Positions 9,444 through 16,060 of a stretch of DNA of 64,000 bases are shown here, in pieces. The notes below the pieces were generated by a model, which was not told the origin of the DNA, did no database searches, and was given only the letters and a program-made list of their open reading frames with translations. This DNA comes from Calidifontibacter indicus (GTDB lineage Bacteria; Actinomycetota; Actinomycetes; Actinomycetales; Dermatophilaceae), in contig NZ_QTUA01000001.1 in NCBI RefSeq assembly GCF_003386865.1, forward strand, positions 2,232,001-2,296,000, given 5' to 3'. Both the position numbers and the translations under genes were made by a program. The first letter of the stretch is position 1; each line of letters begins with the position of its first letter.

Positions 9444-9475
9444 CCGGAAATTCTAGTTGGCCTAGGTTTGGGGCC
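9444..9475. promoter_or_regulatory. Very compact divergent promoter
   Basis: Only 32 bp separate two divergent start codons. TAGAAT (complement of 9450-9455) and TAGGTT (9463-9468) lie 6 and 7 nt before the respective ATG codons, so the two presumed -10 elements are back to back and both transcripts would be leaderless. Simultaneous polymerase binding at both looks impossible, implying competition. Confidence 0.5.
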
Positions 9476-10261
9476 ATGAGCGATGTGTTGGCGTTCGCCG
9501 GGGTGTCCGTTCGTCGTGGCAACAAGTTGCTGCTCGACGATGTCACCTGGGAGGTCGAGGAGGGTGAGCGGTGGGTCGTGCTCGGCCCGAACGGTGCCGG
9601 CAAGACCACCCTGTTGCAGCTCGCGGCGGCGAGGATGCACCCGACCAGCGGTGTGGCGGGGGTGCTGTCGGAAGTGCTCGGCGCGGTGAACGTGTTCGAG
9701 CTGCGCCCCCGAATCGGCTTGTCGTCGGCGGTGATTGCCGAGCGCATCCCGCGCGAGGAGAAGGTTGCCGATGTGGTCGTGACCGCGTCGTACGGCATCG
9801 TCGGACGCTGGCGCGAGGACTACCACTCGCTCGATCACCAGCGTGCGGCCGAACTGCTCGACCAACTGGGCGCGGGCCACCTGGCCGACCGGATGTTCGG
9901 CACGCTCAGCGAGGGCGAGCGCAAGCGGGTGCAGATCGCGCGCGCCTTGATGACCGATCCCGAACTCATGCTGCTCGACGAGCCGGCGGCCGGGCTCGAC
10001 CTCGGCGGCCGCGAAGACCTCGTCCGGCGGTTGGGTGAGTTGGCACAGGACGTCTACGCGCCCGCGATGGTGCTGGTCACCCACCACGTCGAGGAGATCC
10101 CGCCCGGGTTCACCGACGTGCTCATGCTGCGGGAGGGGCGTGTGGTCGCCGCGGGGCCGATCGAGGCGACCCTGACCGCGGACAACCTCAGCGAAACCTT
10201 CGGCATGCCACTCGAACTCGACCGTCACGGCGACAGGTGGAGTGCCCGCGCCGGCTCCTGA
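9476..10261 (+). CDS. ABC transporter ATP-binding protein (stand-alone)
   Basis: A 261-aa cytoplasmic ATPase with Walker A LGPNGAGKTTLLQL, signature TLSEGERKRVQIARALM, Walker B ELMLLDEPAAGLDLGG and a switch histidine in VLVTHHVEEIPPG. It resembles the YlmA/molybdate-type single-domain family. No permease of the matching type is adjacent (the next gene is a TauE/SafE permease, which is not ABC-type), so its partner is unknown. The frame stays open upstream to 9074, but the ATG at 9476, 7 nt after TAGGTT, gives the natural N-terminus MSDVLAFAGVSVRRGNKLLL. Confidence 0.9.
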   Translation: MSDVLAFAGVSVRRGNKLLLDDVTWEVEEGERWVVLGPNGAGKTTLLQLAAARMHPTSGVAGVLSEVLGAVNVFELRPRIGLSSAVIAERIPREEKVADVVVTASYGIVGRWREDYHSLDHQRAAELLDQLGAGHLADRMFGTLSEGERKRVQIARALMTDPELMLLDEPAAGLDLGGREDLVRRLGELAQDVYAPAMVLVTHHVEEIPPGFTDVLMLREGRVVAAGPIEATLTADNLSETFGMPLELDRHGDRWSARAGS

Positions 10262-10283
10262 GGGCCACCGATAACCTGCAGCA

Positions 10284-11060
10284 ATGCCCTGGACCGAAGC
10301 TCTGCTCATCCTGCTCGCCGGCATGGCGGCAGGCACGATCAACACGATCGTCGGCTCGGGCACCCTGGTCACCTTCCCGACGCTGCTCGCGTTCGGTTTC
10401 CCCAGCGTCACCGCGAACGTCTCGAACACCATCGGGCTGGTCGCCGGGGGCCTGAGCGGCACCTGGGGTTACCGCCGCGAGGTGCGGACGATGTCCGACC
10501 AGTTGAAGCGTCTCGCGCCGATGTCGTTCCTCGGCGCGGTGGTCGGTGCGCTGCTGCTCATCGTGCTGCCGCCGTCGGCATTCCAGGCCATCGTGCCCGC
10601 GCTCATCCTGCTGGGGGTGCTACTGGTCGTCTTCGGTCCGCGCATCCAACGCTGGGCGGCCAAGAACCACGCCGACCAGGAGGTCGCACACGACTCCGCC
10701 GGCCGCCGCATCCTGCTGGCCGGCGGCATCTTCGTCGCCGGTGTGTACGGCGGGTATTTCGGTGCGGCACAGGGCGTTCTGTTGATGGGCATCATGAGTG
10801 TGCTGCTGTCGCAGCCGCTGCAACGGATCAACGGCATCAAGAATGTGCTCGGCACGATCGTCAACGGTGTCGCCGCGATCACCTTCATCATCGTGGCCCG
10901 CGACCACGTCGACTGGCGGGTGGCCGGCCTGATCGCGGTCGGCTCGCTGCTCGGCGGTTTCATCGGCGCCGGGGTCGGGCGCAAGCTGCCGCCGAACGTG
11001 CTGCGCGGCTTCATCGTGGTCATCGGGTTGATCGCGATCGTCAACCTCCTGCTGAAGTGA
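10284..11060 (+). CDS. Sulfite exporter TauE/SafE (TSUP) family permease
   Basis: Integral membrane protein of 258 aa with about eight hydrophobic segments. The family signature occurs twice in relaxed form: GMAAGTINTIVGSGTLVTFP with NTIGLVAGG near the N-terminus, and VAGVYGGYFGAAQGVLLMG with NGIKNVLGTIVNG in the second half. Members export sulfite, sulfoacetate or related sulfur anions, or are uncharacterised; substrate here is unknown. TAACCT at 10272-10277 lies 6 nt before the ATG. It probably leads into the methyltransferase gene 7 nt downstream. Confidence 0.88.
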   Translation: MPWTEALLILLAGMAAGTINTIVGSGTLVTFPTLLAFGFPSVTANVSNTIGLVAGGLSGTWGYRREVRTMSDQLKRLAPMSFLGAVVGALLLIVLPPSAFQAIVPALILLGVLLVVFGPRIQRWAAKNHADQEVAHDSAGRRILLAGGIFVAGVYGGYFGAAQGVLLMGIMSVLLSQPLQRINGIKNVLGTIVNGVAAITFIIVARDHVDWRVAGLIAVGSLLGGFIGAGVGRKLPPNVLRGFIVVIGLIAIVNLLLK

Positions 11061-11067
11061 GTGCGCC

Positions 11068-11874
11068 GTGACCATCGTGCGCATCGACGACCCGACCGAC
11101 GAGCGGGTGCGCGACTACTTCGGCCTCACCGATGTGGCGCTGCGCCGCATCCTCGAGCCCGCCGAGGGCCTCTACCTCGCCGAGAGCGAGAAGGTGATCC
11201 GGCGGGCGCTCGGTGCGGGACACCGTCCGCGCTCGTATTTGATGGGGGAGCGCTGGCTCACCGATCTCGCCGATCTTGTTTCCGACGCCGAGCGCGACGG
11301 GGTGCCGGTCTACGTCGCCGAGGCGTCGGTCATCGAGGCGATGACCGGATTCCACCTGCACCGTGGCGCGCTCGCCTCGATGCACCGTCCGCAGAATCGG
11401 CCATGGCAGGAGGTGGTGCGCGACGCCCGACGCATTCTGGTGATCGAGGACGTTGTCGACCACACGAACGTGGGTGCGATCTTCCGGTCGGCGGCGGCAA
11501 TGGGCACCGACGCTGTGCTCGTCACGCCGCGGTGCGCCGACCCGCTCTATCGGCGGGCCGTGCGGGTGTCGATGGGCACCGTCTTCCAGGTGCCCTGGAC
11601 GCGGGTGGAACCGTGGCCGGCCGCAATCACCGAACTACGCGAATCGGGTTGGGACGTAGCCGCGCTCGCGCTCGACGACGACGCCGAATCGCTCGACGAT
11701 CTCGCCGCCGCGAAACACGACAAGCTGTGCCTCGTAGTAGGCACCGAGGGCGACGGACTGAGTCGCCGCACCACCGCACTGGCCACCCGCACCGTGTGCA
11801 TCCCGATGGCCGGCGGCGTCGACTCGTTGAACGTCGCGGCTGCGTCGGCCGTGGCGCTCTGGGCCACCAGGTAG
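11068..11874 (+). CDS. SPOUT-class RNA 2'-O-methyltransferase (TrmH/SpoU family)
   Basis: S-adenosylmethionine-dependent methyltransferase of rRNA or tRNA ribose, 268 aa. An N-terminal substrate-binding domain (DYFGLTDVALRRILEPAEGL) precedes the SpoU knot: motif 1 IEDVVDHTNVGAIFRSAAAM, motif 2 LVVGTEGDGLSRRT and motif 3 IPMAGGVDSLNVAAASAVAL. The GTG at 11068 begins MTIVRIDDPTDERV; another GTG at 11061 is out of frame. The exact target nucleotide cannot be inferred. Spacing to the TauE/SafE gene is 7 nt, so they are probably cotranscribed. Confidence 0.9.
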   Translation: MTIVRIDDPTDERVRDYFGLTDVALRRILEPAEGLYLAESEKVIRRALGAGHRPRSYLMGERWLTDLADLVSDAERDGVPVYVAEASVIEAMTGFHLHRGALASMHRPQNRPWQEVVRDARRILVIEDVVDHTNVGAIFRSAAAMGTDAVLVTPRCADPLYRRAVRVSMGTVFQVPWTRVEPWPAAITELRESGWDVAALALDDDAESLDDLAAAKHDKLCLVVGTEGDGLSRRTTALATRTVCIPMAGGVDSLNVAAASAVALWATR

Positions 11875-12008
11875 CTGCTCCTCACCGATAAGGATCAGAC
11901 AGTTCCGGCACAGCCGAGAACACACAAACACCCGCTCCGACCGCGTACGTTCGGTTGAGAACCACCCACAGGTGGACCCATTCGACCCCCGAACGGCAGG
12001 AGAGTGGC

Positions 12009-13823
12009 ATGGACAACCCCGTCCTCTGGATCATCGTCGCCATCGTCGTGATCTTGATCATCGTCGCCATCGTCGCGATGTTGAACGGCAAGAAGAAAAA
12101 GGAACAGCAGCGCGAGGAAGCCGCGCAGTTGCGCGAGCAGGCCGCGGCCCAGGAGTTGCAGGTCAAGCAGCGCGAGCAGGAAGCCGAGCAGGCAGCTCAG
12201 GAAGCCGCGCGCCGACGGGCAGATGCCGACCGCGCCGCCGCCGAGGCACGGCAGGCGGAGCAGGCGGCGTCGCAGAAGCAGGCCGGTGCCCAGTCCGTTC
12301 GCGGTGAGTACGACGATCAGCACCGTCAGGCCGACTTGATCGACCCCGATGTCGACACCGACAGGGACGGTTTCCGCACCGACGGCAGCCGCCCGGGCGG
12401 CGACGACGCGCTCGGCGCCGCGGACGGTCCTCGCGATGGTGTCGCGCAGGAGGAGCGCAACGACCGCAACGACGGCCCCGGCTGGGGCACCGCCGCCGCA
12501 GCCGGTGGAGCCGGTGCGCTCGGCGCGGGTGCGGCGGCGCACCACACTCGGGACAACGACGACCGAGCGGGAGTTCTCGACGACGACCGCACCGGCGTTC
12601 GGGACGACCAGCGGGTTGCCGACCACGGCGACAGCGGGCTCGACCTGCGCGACCGCGACAACGACGGTGACCGTTTCGGTGACCACGATGCCGACGCACC
12701 GGTTGGTGCGCCGGCCGCCACGTCCGCCGGCACGTCCGGTGGTGCCTACGGCATCTCGGATCCCGCGGCTGGTCCGGTCGATGATTCGGTCGATGGTCCG
12801 GTGGTGGACGATCTGGGTGACCGGGAGTCGACCCGCACGATGGGTGACGTCGCCGGCGACGCCCACCACGGCGGCTACGACGAACAGGGCGACCCCCAGA
12901 CTCACTTCGGCGACGGACTCGCCGGCAACAGCCCGCGTGGCCACGACGGCGATCTGCCCGCGCGTTCGCAGGAGCCGGGTCTGGCAGGGCGTCACTCGTA
13001 CAACGAGGGCACCGGCGACCACCACCGCGACGTCGAGGGTCACCAGCACGAAGGCGGCCTCGGCGGACGCCGCTCCGAGGCCGCCGACGGTGCGGTCGCC
13101 GGTGCAGCCGCTTCGCCGGTGTTCGAGCAGACCCGTACGGAACACACCGACGCTCCGGTCGGCGCAGCGGACGAGATCGGCGGCGGTTACGCCGACGAGT
13201 CGACCGCCGGATGGAACGACTCCGTCGACCGCCCGGCCGACGGCTTCGACCAGGCGCCGTCCACTCAAGCAGGCACTGGTGCGCCTGGCGCACAGTCGAA
13301 CTGGGATGCGCCGCCGCAGCAGGACCAGTTCGGTGACCAGTCGCAGGGTGGCAACTTCGAGCAGCCGCAGGCGGGCGCCGACGGGGCGCGCGGGGAGTAC
13401 CCCGCCGATGACGCGCAGCTTCCGGACGGCACCGACTGGCACTCGCACCAGGGCACGCCAGGAGTCGACGACCAGGCGCCGGTGAGCCCCGGTGCACCTG
13501 CGGACGGTGGGTTCGGTGCTCCGGATCAACAGTTCGACGGTGACCGTGGCTTCGAGGGTGACCGTGGCTTCGACGGTGCAGACCGGAACCCCGCTGACGC
13601 CTCCGGCGGTTACCCCGGTGTGATCGACCAGGAACCCGCCGTTGGTGCGGCGGACGGCACCGTCAACGCGACGGGTACCGACACGACCGGTGATCCGGCC
13701 GGTGGCACGGTCGATGACTCGGTCGGCAATCCGGCTGACAACGGTTCGAAGCACCGCTCGATCGGTGACCGGATCCGATCGCTACGCGATGACATGCGAG
13801 GTCGTGACAACGACGGCGCGTAG
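12009..13823 (+). CDS. Membrane-anchored coiled-coil / disordered protein
   Basis: A 604-aa protein with one N-terminal transmembrane helix (residues about 5-25, VLWIIVAIVVILIIVAIVAM), a KKKKE stop-transfer patch, and a Glu/Gln/Arg/Ala-rich coiled coil to about residue 100. The rest (about 500 residues) is low-complexity, rich in Asp, Gly, Ala, Gln and His, with short repeats such as GDRGFEGDRGFDGA. An AGGAGAG ribosome site ends 5 nt before the ATG at 12009, so this start is preferred to the upstream in-frame codon at 11955. No catalytic domain is seen. It may be an intracellular scaffold or envelope-linked protein; that is a guess. Confidence 0.75.
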   Translation: MDNPVLWIIVAIVVILIIVAIVAMLNGKKKKEQQREEAAQLREQAAAQELQVKQREQEAEQAAQEAARRRADADRAAAEARQAEQAASQKQAGAQSVRGEYDDQHRQADLIDPDVDTDRDGFRTDGSRPGGDDALGAADGPRDGVAQEERNDRNDGPGWGTAAAAGGAGALGAGAAAHHTRDNDDRAGVLDDDRTGVRDDQRVADHGDSGLDLRDRDNDGDRFGDHDADAPVGAPAATSAGTSGGAYGISDPAAGPVDDSVDGPVVDDLGDRESTRTMGDVAGDAHHGGYDEQGDPQTHFGDGLAGNSPRGHDGDLPARSQEPGLAGRHSYNEGTGDHHRDVEGHQHEGGLGGRRSEAADGAVAGAAASPVFEQTRTEHTDAPVGAADEIGGGYADESTAGWNDSVDRPADGFDQAPSTQAGTGAPGAQSNWDAPPQQDQFGDQSQGGNFEQPQAGADGARGEYPADDAQLPDGTDWHSHQGTPGVDDQAPVSPGAPADGGFGAPDQQFDGDRGFEGDRGFDGADRNPADASGGYPGVIDQEPAVGAADGTVNATGTDTTGDPAGGTVDDSVGNPADNGSKHRSIGDRIRSLRDDMRGRDNDGA

Positions 13824-13882
13824 CCCGAGAGCTCCGCTCCCGGTGCCGGCTCGGTGAGACGGTTTCGAGAGCGGAAACACAT

Positions 13883-13919
13883 ACGACGCCCCACCCGCGT
13901 TCTGCGGGTGGGGCGTCGT
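13883..13919. terminator. Bidirectional terminator hairpin
   Basis: A perfect 16-bp stem (13883-13898 with 13904-13919, ACGACGCCCCACCCGC) and 5-nt loop lie between the convergent disordered-protein gene and the DUF3037 gene. This is one of the strongest hairpins in the window. Confidence 0.82.
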
Positions 13920-13941
13920 CCTGTTCAGCGCGGACGTTCGG

Positions 13942-14325
13942 TCAGGCGCGCGACCCGATGAGCCGGTCGAGCAACCGCTGGGTCTCGGCGGCCGGGTCGT
14001 CGGTGAGCCCGCCGTGTACCGGACCCGGCTGGATGCTGGTGCTCCTCGGAGCGGTCAGCCAGCCGAATCGTGCTCCGAGTGAACGGATCTCGGGTTTGCC
14101 CGGGGTGGCGCGTCCGGCGGCGCAGTCGGCGAGCGAGGTCAGCGCCGTTTCGATCTCCGCGACGTCGATGGTGGGGGCGAGGGCTCGGACGAGCGCAGGT
14201 CGCAGCCGCCACGCGATCTCCAGGTGGTCGGCCATCTGGGCGTAGACGACCACACCCACGTTCACGAACTCCTCACGTTCGACCGCCGGCACCAACCGGA
14301 GCACGGCGTACTGGTAGCCGATCAT
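13942..14325 (-). CDS. DUF3037 family protein
   Basis: A 127-aa protein beginning MIGYQYAVLRLVPAVEREEFVNVGV, the characteristic opening of DUF3037 (QYAxLRxVP...REEFVNVGVVL). It has no membrane segment. The ATG overlaps the stop codon of the upstream HipA-like kinase gene as ATGA (14322-14325), so the two are translationally coupled. DUF3037 is often the downstream partner of this HipA-like family; the pair has been likened to toxin-antitoxin kinase modules, but I know of no function established for it. Confidence 0.88.
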   Translation of the reverse strand: MIGYQYAVLRLVPAVEREEFVNVGVVVYAQMADHLEIAWRLRPALVRALAPTIDVAEIETALTSLADCAAGRATPGKPEIRSLGARFGWLTAPRSTSIQPGPVHGGLTDDPAAETQRLLDRLIGSRA

Positions 14326-15089
14326 CGCCCGTCCTCCGGCAGCCACGCGTCCGGGCGCTCGAGGCGCTCCACGAGGTGGTCGACGTACATCGCACGGATC
14401 GCTGTCGCGTTCGGGAGGTCGTCGGTCGGCTCGAGCCACTCGTCCGGAACGTCGGCGACGATGCCGGCCAGCAGTTCCGGGGTCACGGCGTCGCGGGCCG
14501 CTTGGTGCACCGTCGAGACCGATCCTGCGACCGGGCGCAGGATGTGTCCGGAGTCGTCGAACCGTTGCGCCGCAAAGCGATTCGGGTCGGGTGTGCGCGA
14601 CGGCCAGGTGTGGTGGAAGTAGAGGCCGGCGCCGTGGTCGATCGCCCACAACTGCTTGCCCCAGCGCAGCAGGTTCGGGTTGTGCGGTGTGCGGTCGATG
14701 TTCGCGACGTAGGCGTCGAGCCACAGGATCGCGGCGGCGTCCTGCGGGGGCGGGGGCGTCGAACCGTCGTAGTTGAACGCGCCGGGCAGGAAGTCCATGG
14801 CCAGGTTGAGGCCGACGGACGCGTTCAGGAGGTCCTGCACCTCTTCGTCCGCCTCGTACTTCGCGATCTGCTCGGGCATCTCGATGAGCTTGAGCTCCGG
14901 CACCCGCACACCGATGGCGCGGGCGATGCCGGCGACGATGATCTCGGCGACGAGCACCTTCACGCCCTGCCCGGCACCCCGGTACTTCACCACCCAGGTG
15001 CCACAGTCGTCCGCCTCCATCACGCCGGGCAACGACCCGCCTTCTTTGAGCGGGACGACGTACCTGAGGGCGTTGACGGTGGGCAGCAC
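14322..15089 (-). CDS. HipA-like kinase family protein
   Basis: A 255-aa stand-alone member of the small HipA-like kinase family. It has WVVKYRGAGQGVKVLVAEII (lysine of an ATP-binding strand), WLDAYVANIDRTPHNPNLL (equivalent of the HipA catalytic loop with Asp and Asn) and QLWAIDHGAGLYF (metal-binding Asp, the DFG equivalent). It lacks the HipA N-terminal subdomain and no HipB-type DNA-binding partner is encoded; instead DUF3037 follows with a 4-nt overlap. The GTG at 15089 follows a TAGACT hexamer (complement of 15096-15101) by 6 nt. Kinase activity and target are inferred only. Confidence 0.85.
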   Translation of the reverse strand: MLPTVNALRYVVPLKEGGSLPGVMEADDCGTWVVKYRGAGQGVKVLVAEIIVAGIARAIGVRVPELKLIEMPEQIAKYEADEEVQDLLNASVGLNLAMDFLPGAFNYDGSTPPPPQDAAAILWLDAYVANIDRTPHNPNLLRWGKQLWAIDHGAGLYFHHTWPSRTPDPNRFAAQRFDDSGHILRPVAGSVSTVHQAARDAVTPELLAGIVADVPDEWLEPTDDLPNATAIRAMYVDHLVERLERPDAWLPEDGR

Positions 15090-15147
15090 GCAAGGAGTCT
15101 ACGGAGCAGCGGCGGAAGCCCCGCTACTGATGGGTAGGCTGCTGGAC
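15090..15147. promoter_or_regulatory. Divergent promoter between HipA-like kinase and acyltransferase
   Basis: In 58 bp there are two presumed -10 hexamers: TAGACT on the minus strand (complement of 15096-15101, 6 nt before the kinase GTG) and TAGGCT on the plus strand (15135-15140, 7 nt before the acyltransferase ATG). Confidence 0.5.
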
Positions 15148-15930
15148 ATGGAACCGGTCTACACGCCAGTCCTCTGGACGGCTCGGAGTCTGTTCGCCTT
15201 CCAGGGACTCAAGTTCGACACCGCCGGACAGGAGAACATCCCGCGCACCGGTGGCGGCGTCGTGGCCCTCAACCACTTCGGCTACATGGATTTCGCACTG
15301 TCCGGACGCATCTACCTCGACGTCGACCGGATCGTGCGGTTCATGGCGAAGAAGGAGGTCTTCGACAACAAGGTCGCCGGACCTCTCATGCGCGGCATGA
15401 AGCACATTCCGGTCGACCGATCCGCGGGTGCGGACGCGTACCGCGCGGCCGTGGACGCACTCAAGGCCGGCGAACTCGTCGGGGTGTTCCCGGAAGCGAC
15501 GATCTCCCGCTCGTTCGAGCTGAAGGAGTTCAAGACGGGGGCCGTGCGGATGGCGCAGGAGGCGGGTGTGCCGGTGCTGCCCACCGTGATGTGGGGCGCG
15601 CACCGGATGTGGACCAAGGACCATCCGAAGCGGCTGGGCCGCACCAAGTTGCCGATCACGCTCGTTGTCGGCCCGGCGATCTATGTCGCACCGACCGACG
15701 ACCCGGTCGAGCGCACGGCCGAACTCAAGGCCGTGATGAAGCAGATGCTCGACAAGGCCAAGGCCGACTACGAGCCGCTGACCGGCGACGACCTGGTGTT
15801 TCTGCCGAAGGCGCTCGGCGGCACGGCTCCGTCGCTGGAAGAAGCCGAGAAGCTGGACGCCGACGAGCGGGCTCGGCGTGCCGAGCGCAAGGCGGCGAAG
15901 GCCGCGGCCAAGGAGAACGGCTCGAAGTAG
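15148..15930 (+). CDS. 1-acyl-sn-glycerol-3-phosphate acyltransferase (PlsC-like)
   Basis: Transfers an acyl chain to lysophosphatidic acid or a related lipid acceptor at the inner face of the membrane. The 260-aa protein has catalytic NHFGYMD (HX4D), KHIPVDR (motif II), and VFPEATIS (a variant of FPEGT, motif III with Ala for Gly), then VPVLPTVMWG. The C-terminal 35 residues are Ala/Lys/Glu-rich (ARRAERKAAKAAAKENGSK), typical of actinobacterial members. An upstream in-frame extension to 14773 overlaps the kinase gene on the other strand; the ATG at 15148 follows TAGGCT by 7 nt. Confidence 0.9.
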   Translation: MEPVYTPVLWTARSLFAFQGLKFDTAGQENIPRTGGGVVALNHFGYMDFALSGRIYLDVDRIVRFMAKKEVFDNKVAGPLMRGMKHIPVDRSAGADAYRAAVDALKAGELVGVFPEATISRSFELKEFKTGAVRMAQEAGVPVLPTVMWGAHRMWTKDHPKRLGRTKLPITLVVGPAIYVAPTDDPVERTAELKAVMKQMLDKAKADYEPLTGDDLVFLPKALGGTAPSLEEAEKLDADERARRAERKAAKAAAKENGSK

Positions 15931-15951
15931 CGCGGCTCGCTCTGTGGCGGC

Positions 15952-15989
15952 CCGTGCCGGCCGCTGTCGGCCGTGCCGGCCGCTGTCGG
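15952..15989. repeat. Two perfect 19-bp tandem repeats
   Basis: The unit CCGTGCCGGCCGCTGTCGG occurs at 15952-15970 and again at 15971-15989 in the 130-bp gap between the acyltransferase and recQ genes. The unit contains the palindrome GCCGGC. No function is evident; slippage is likely. Confidence 0.7.
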
Positions 15990-16060
15990 CCGCCAGGTTT
16001 TCAACAGGCCTCTGACGGGTTCTTGGCGGGTTGTCGGCACCTCGTGGCAAGGTCGAGCAC

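Noticed and set aside
11895-13754. A 619-codon open frame antisense to the disordered-protein gene
   Set aside because: It is Val/Arg/Thr-rich with no domain or start context. The plus-strand frame has a membrane helix, coiled coil and ribosome site. Long antisense frames are expected at this G/C content.
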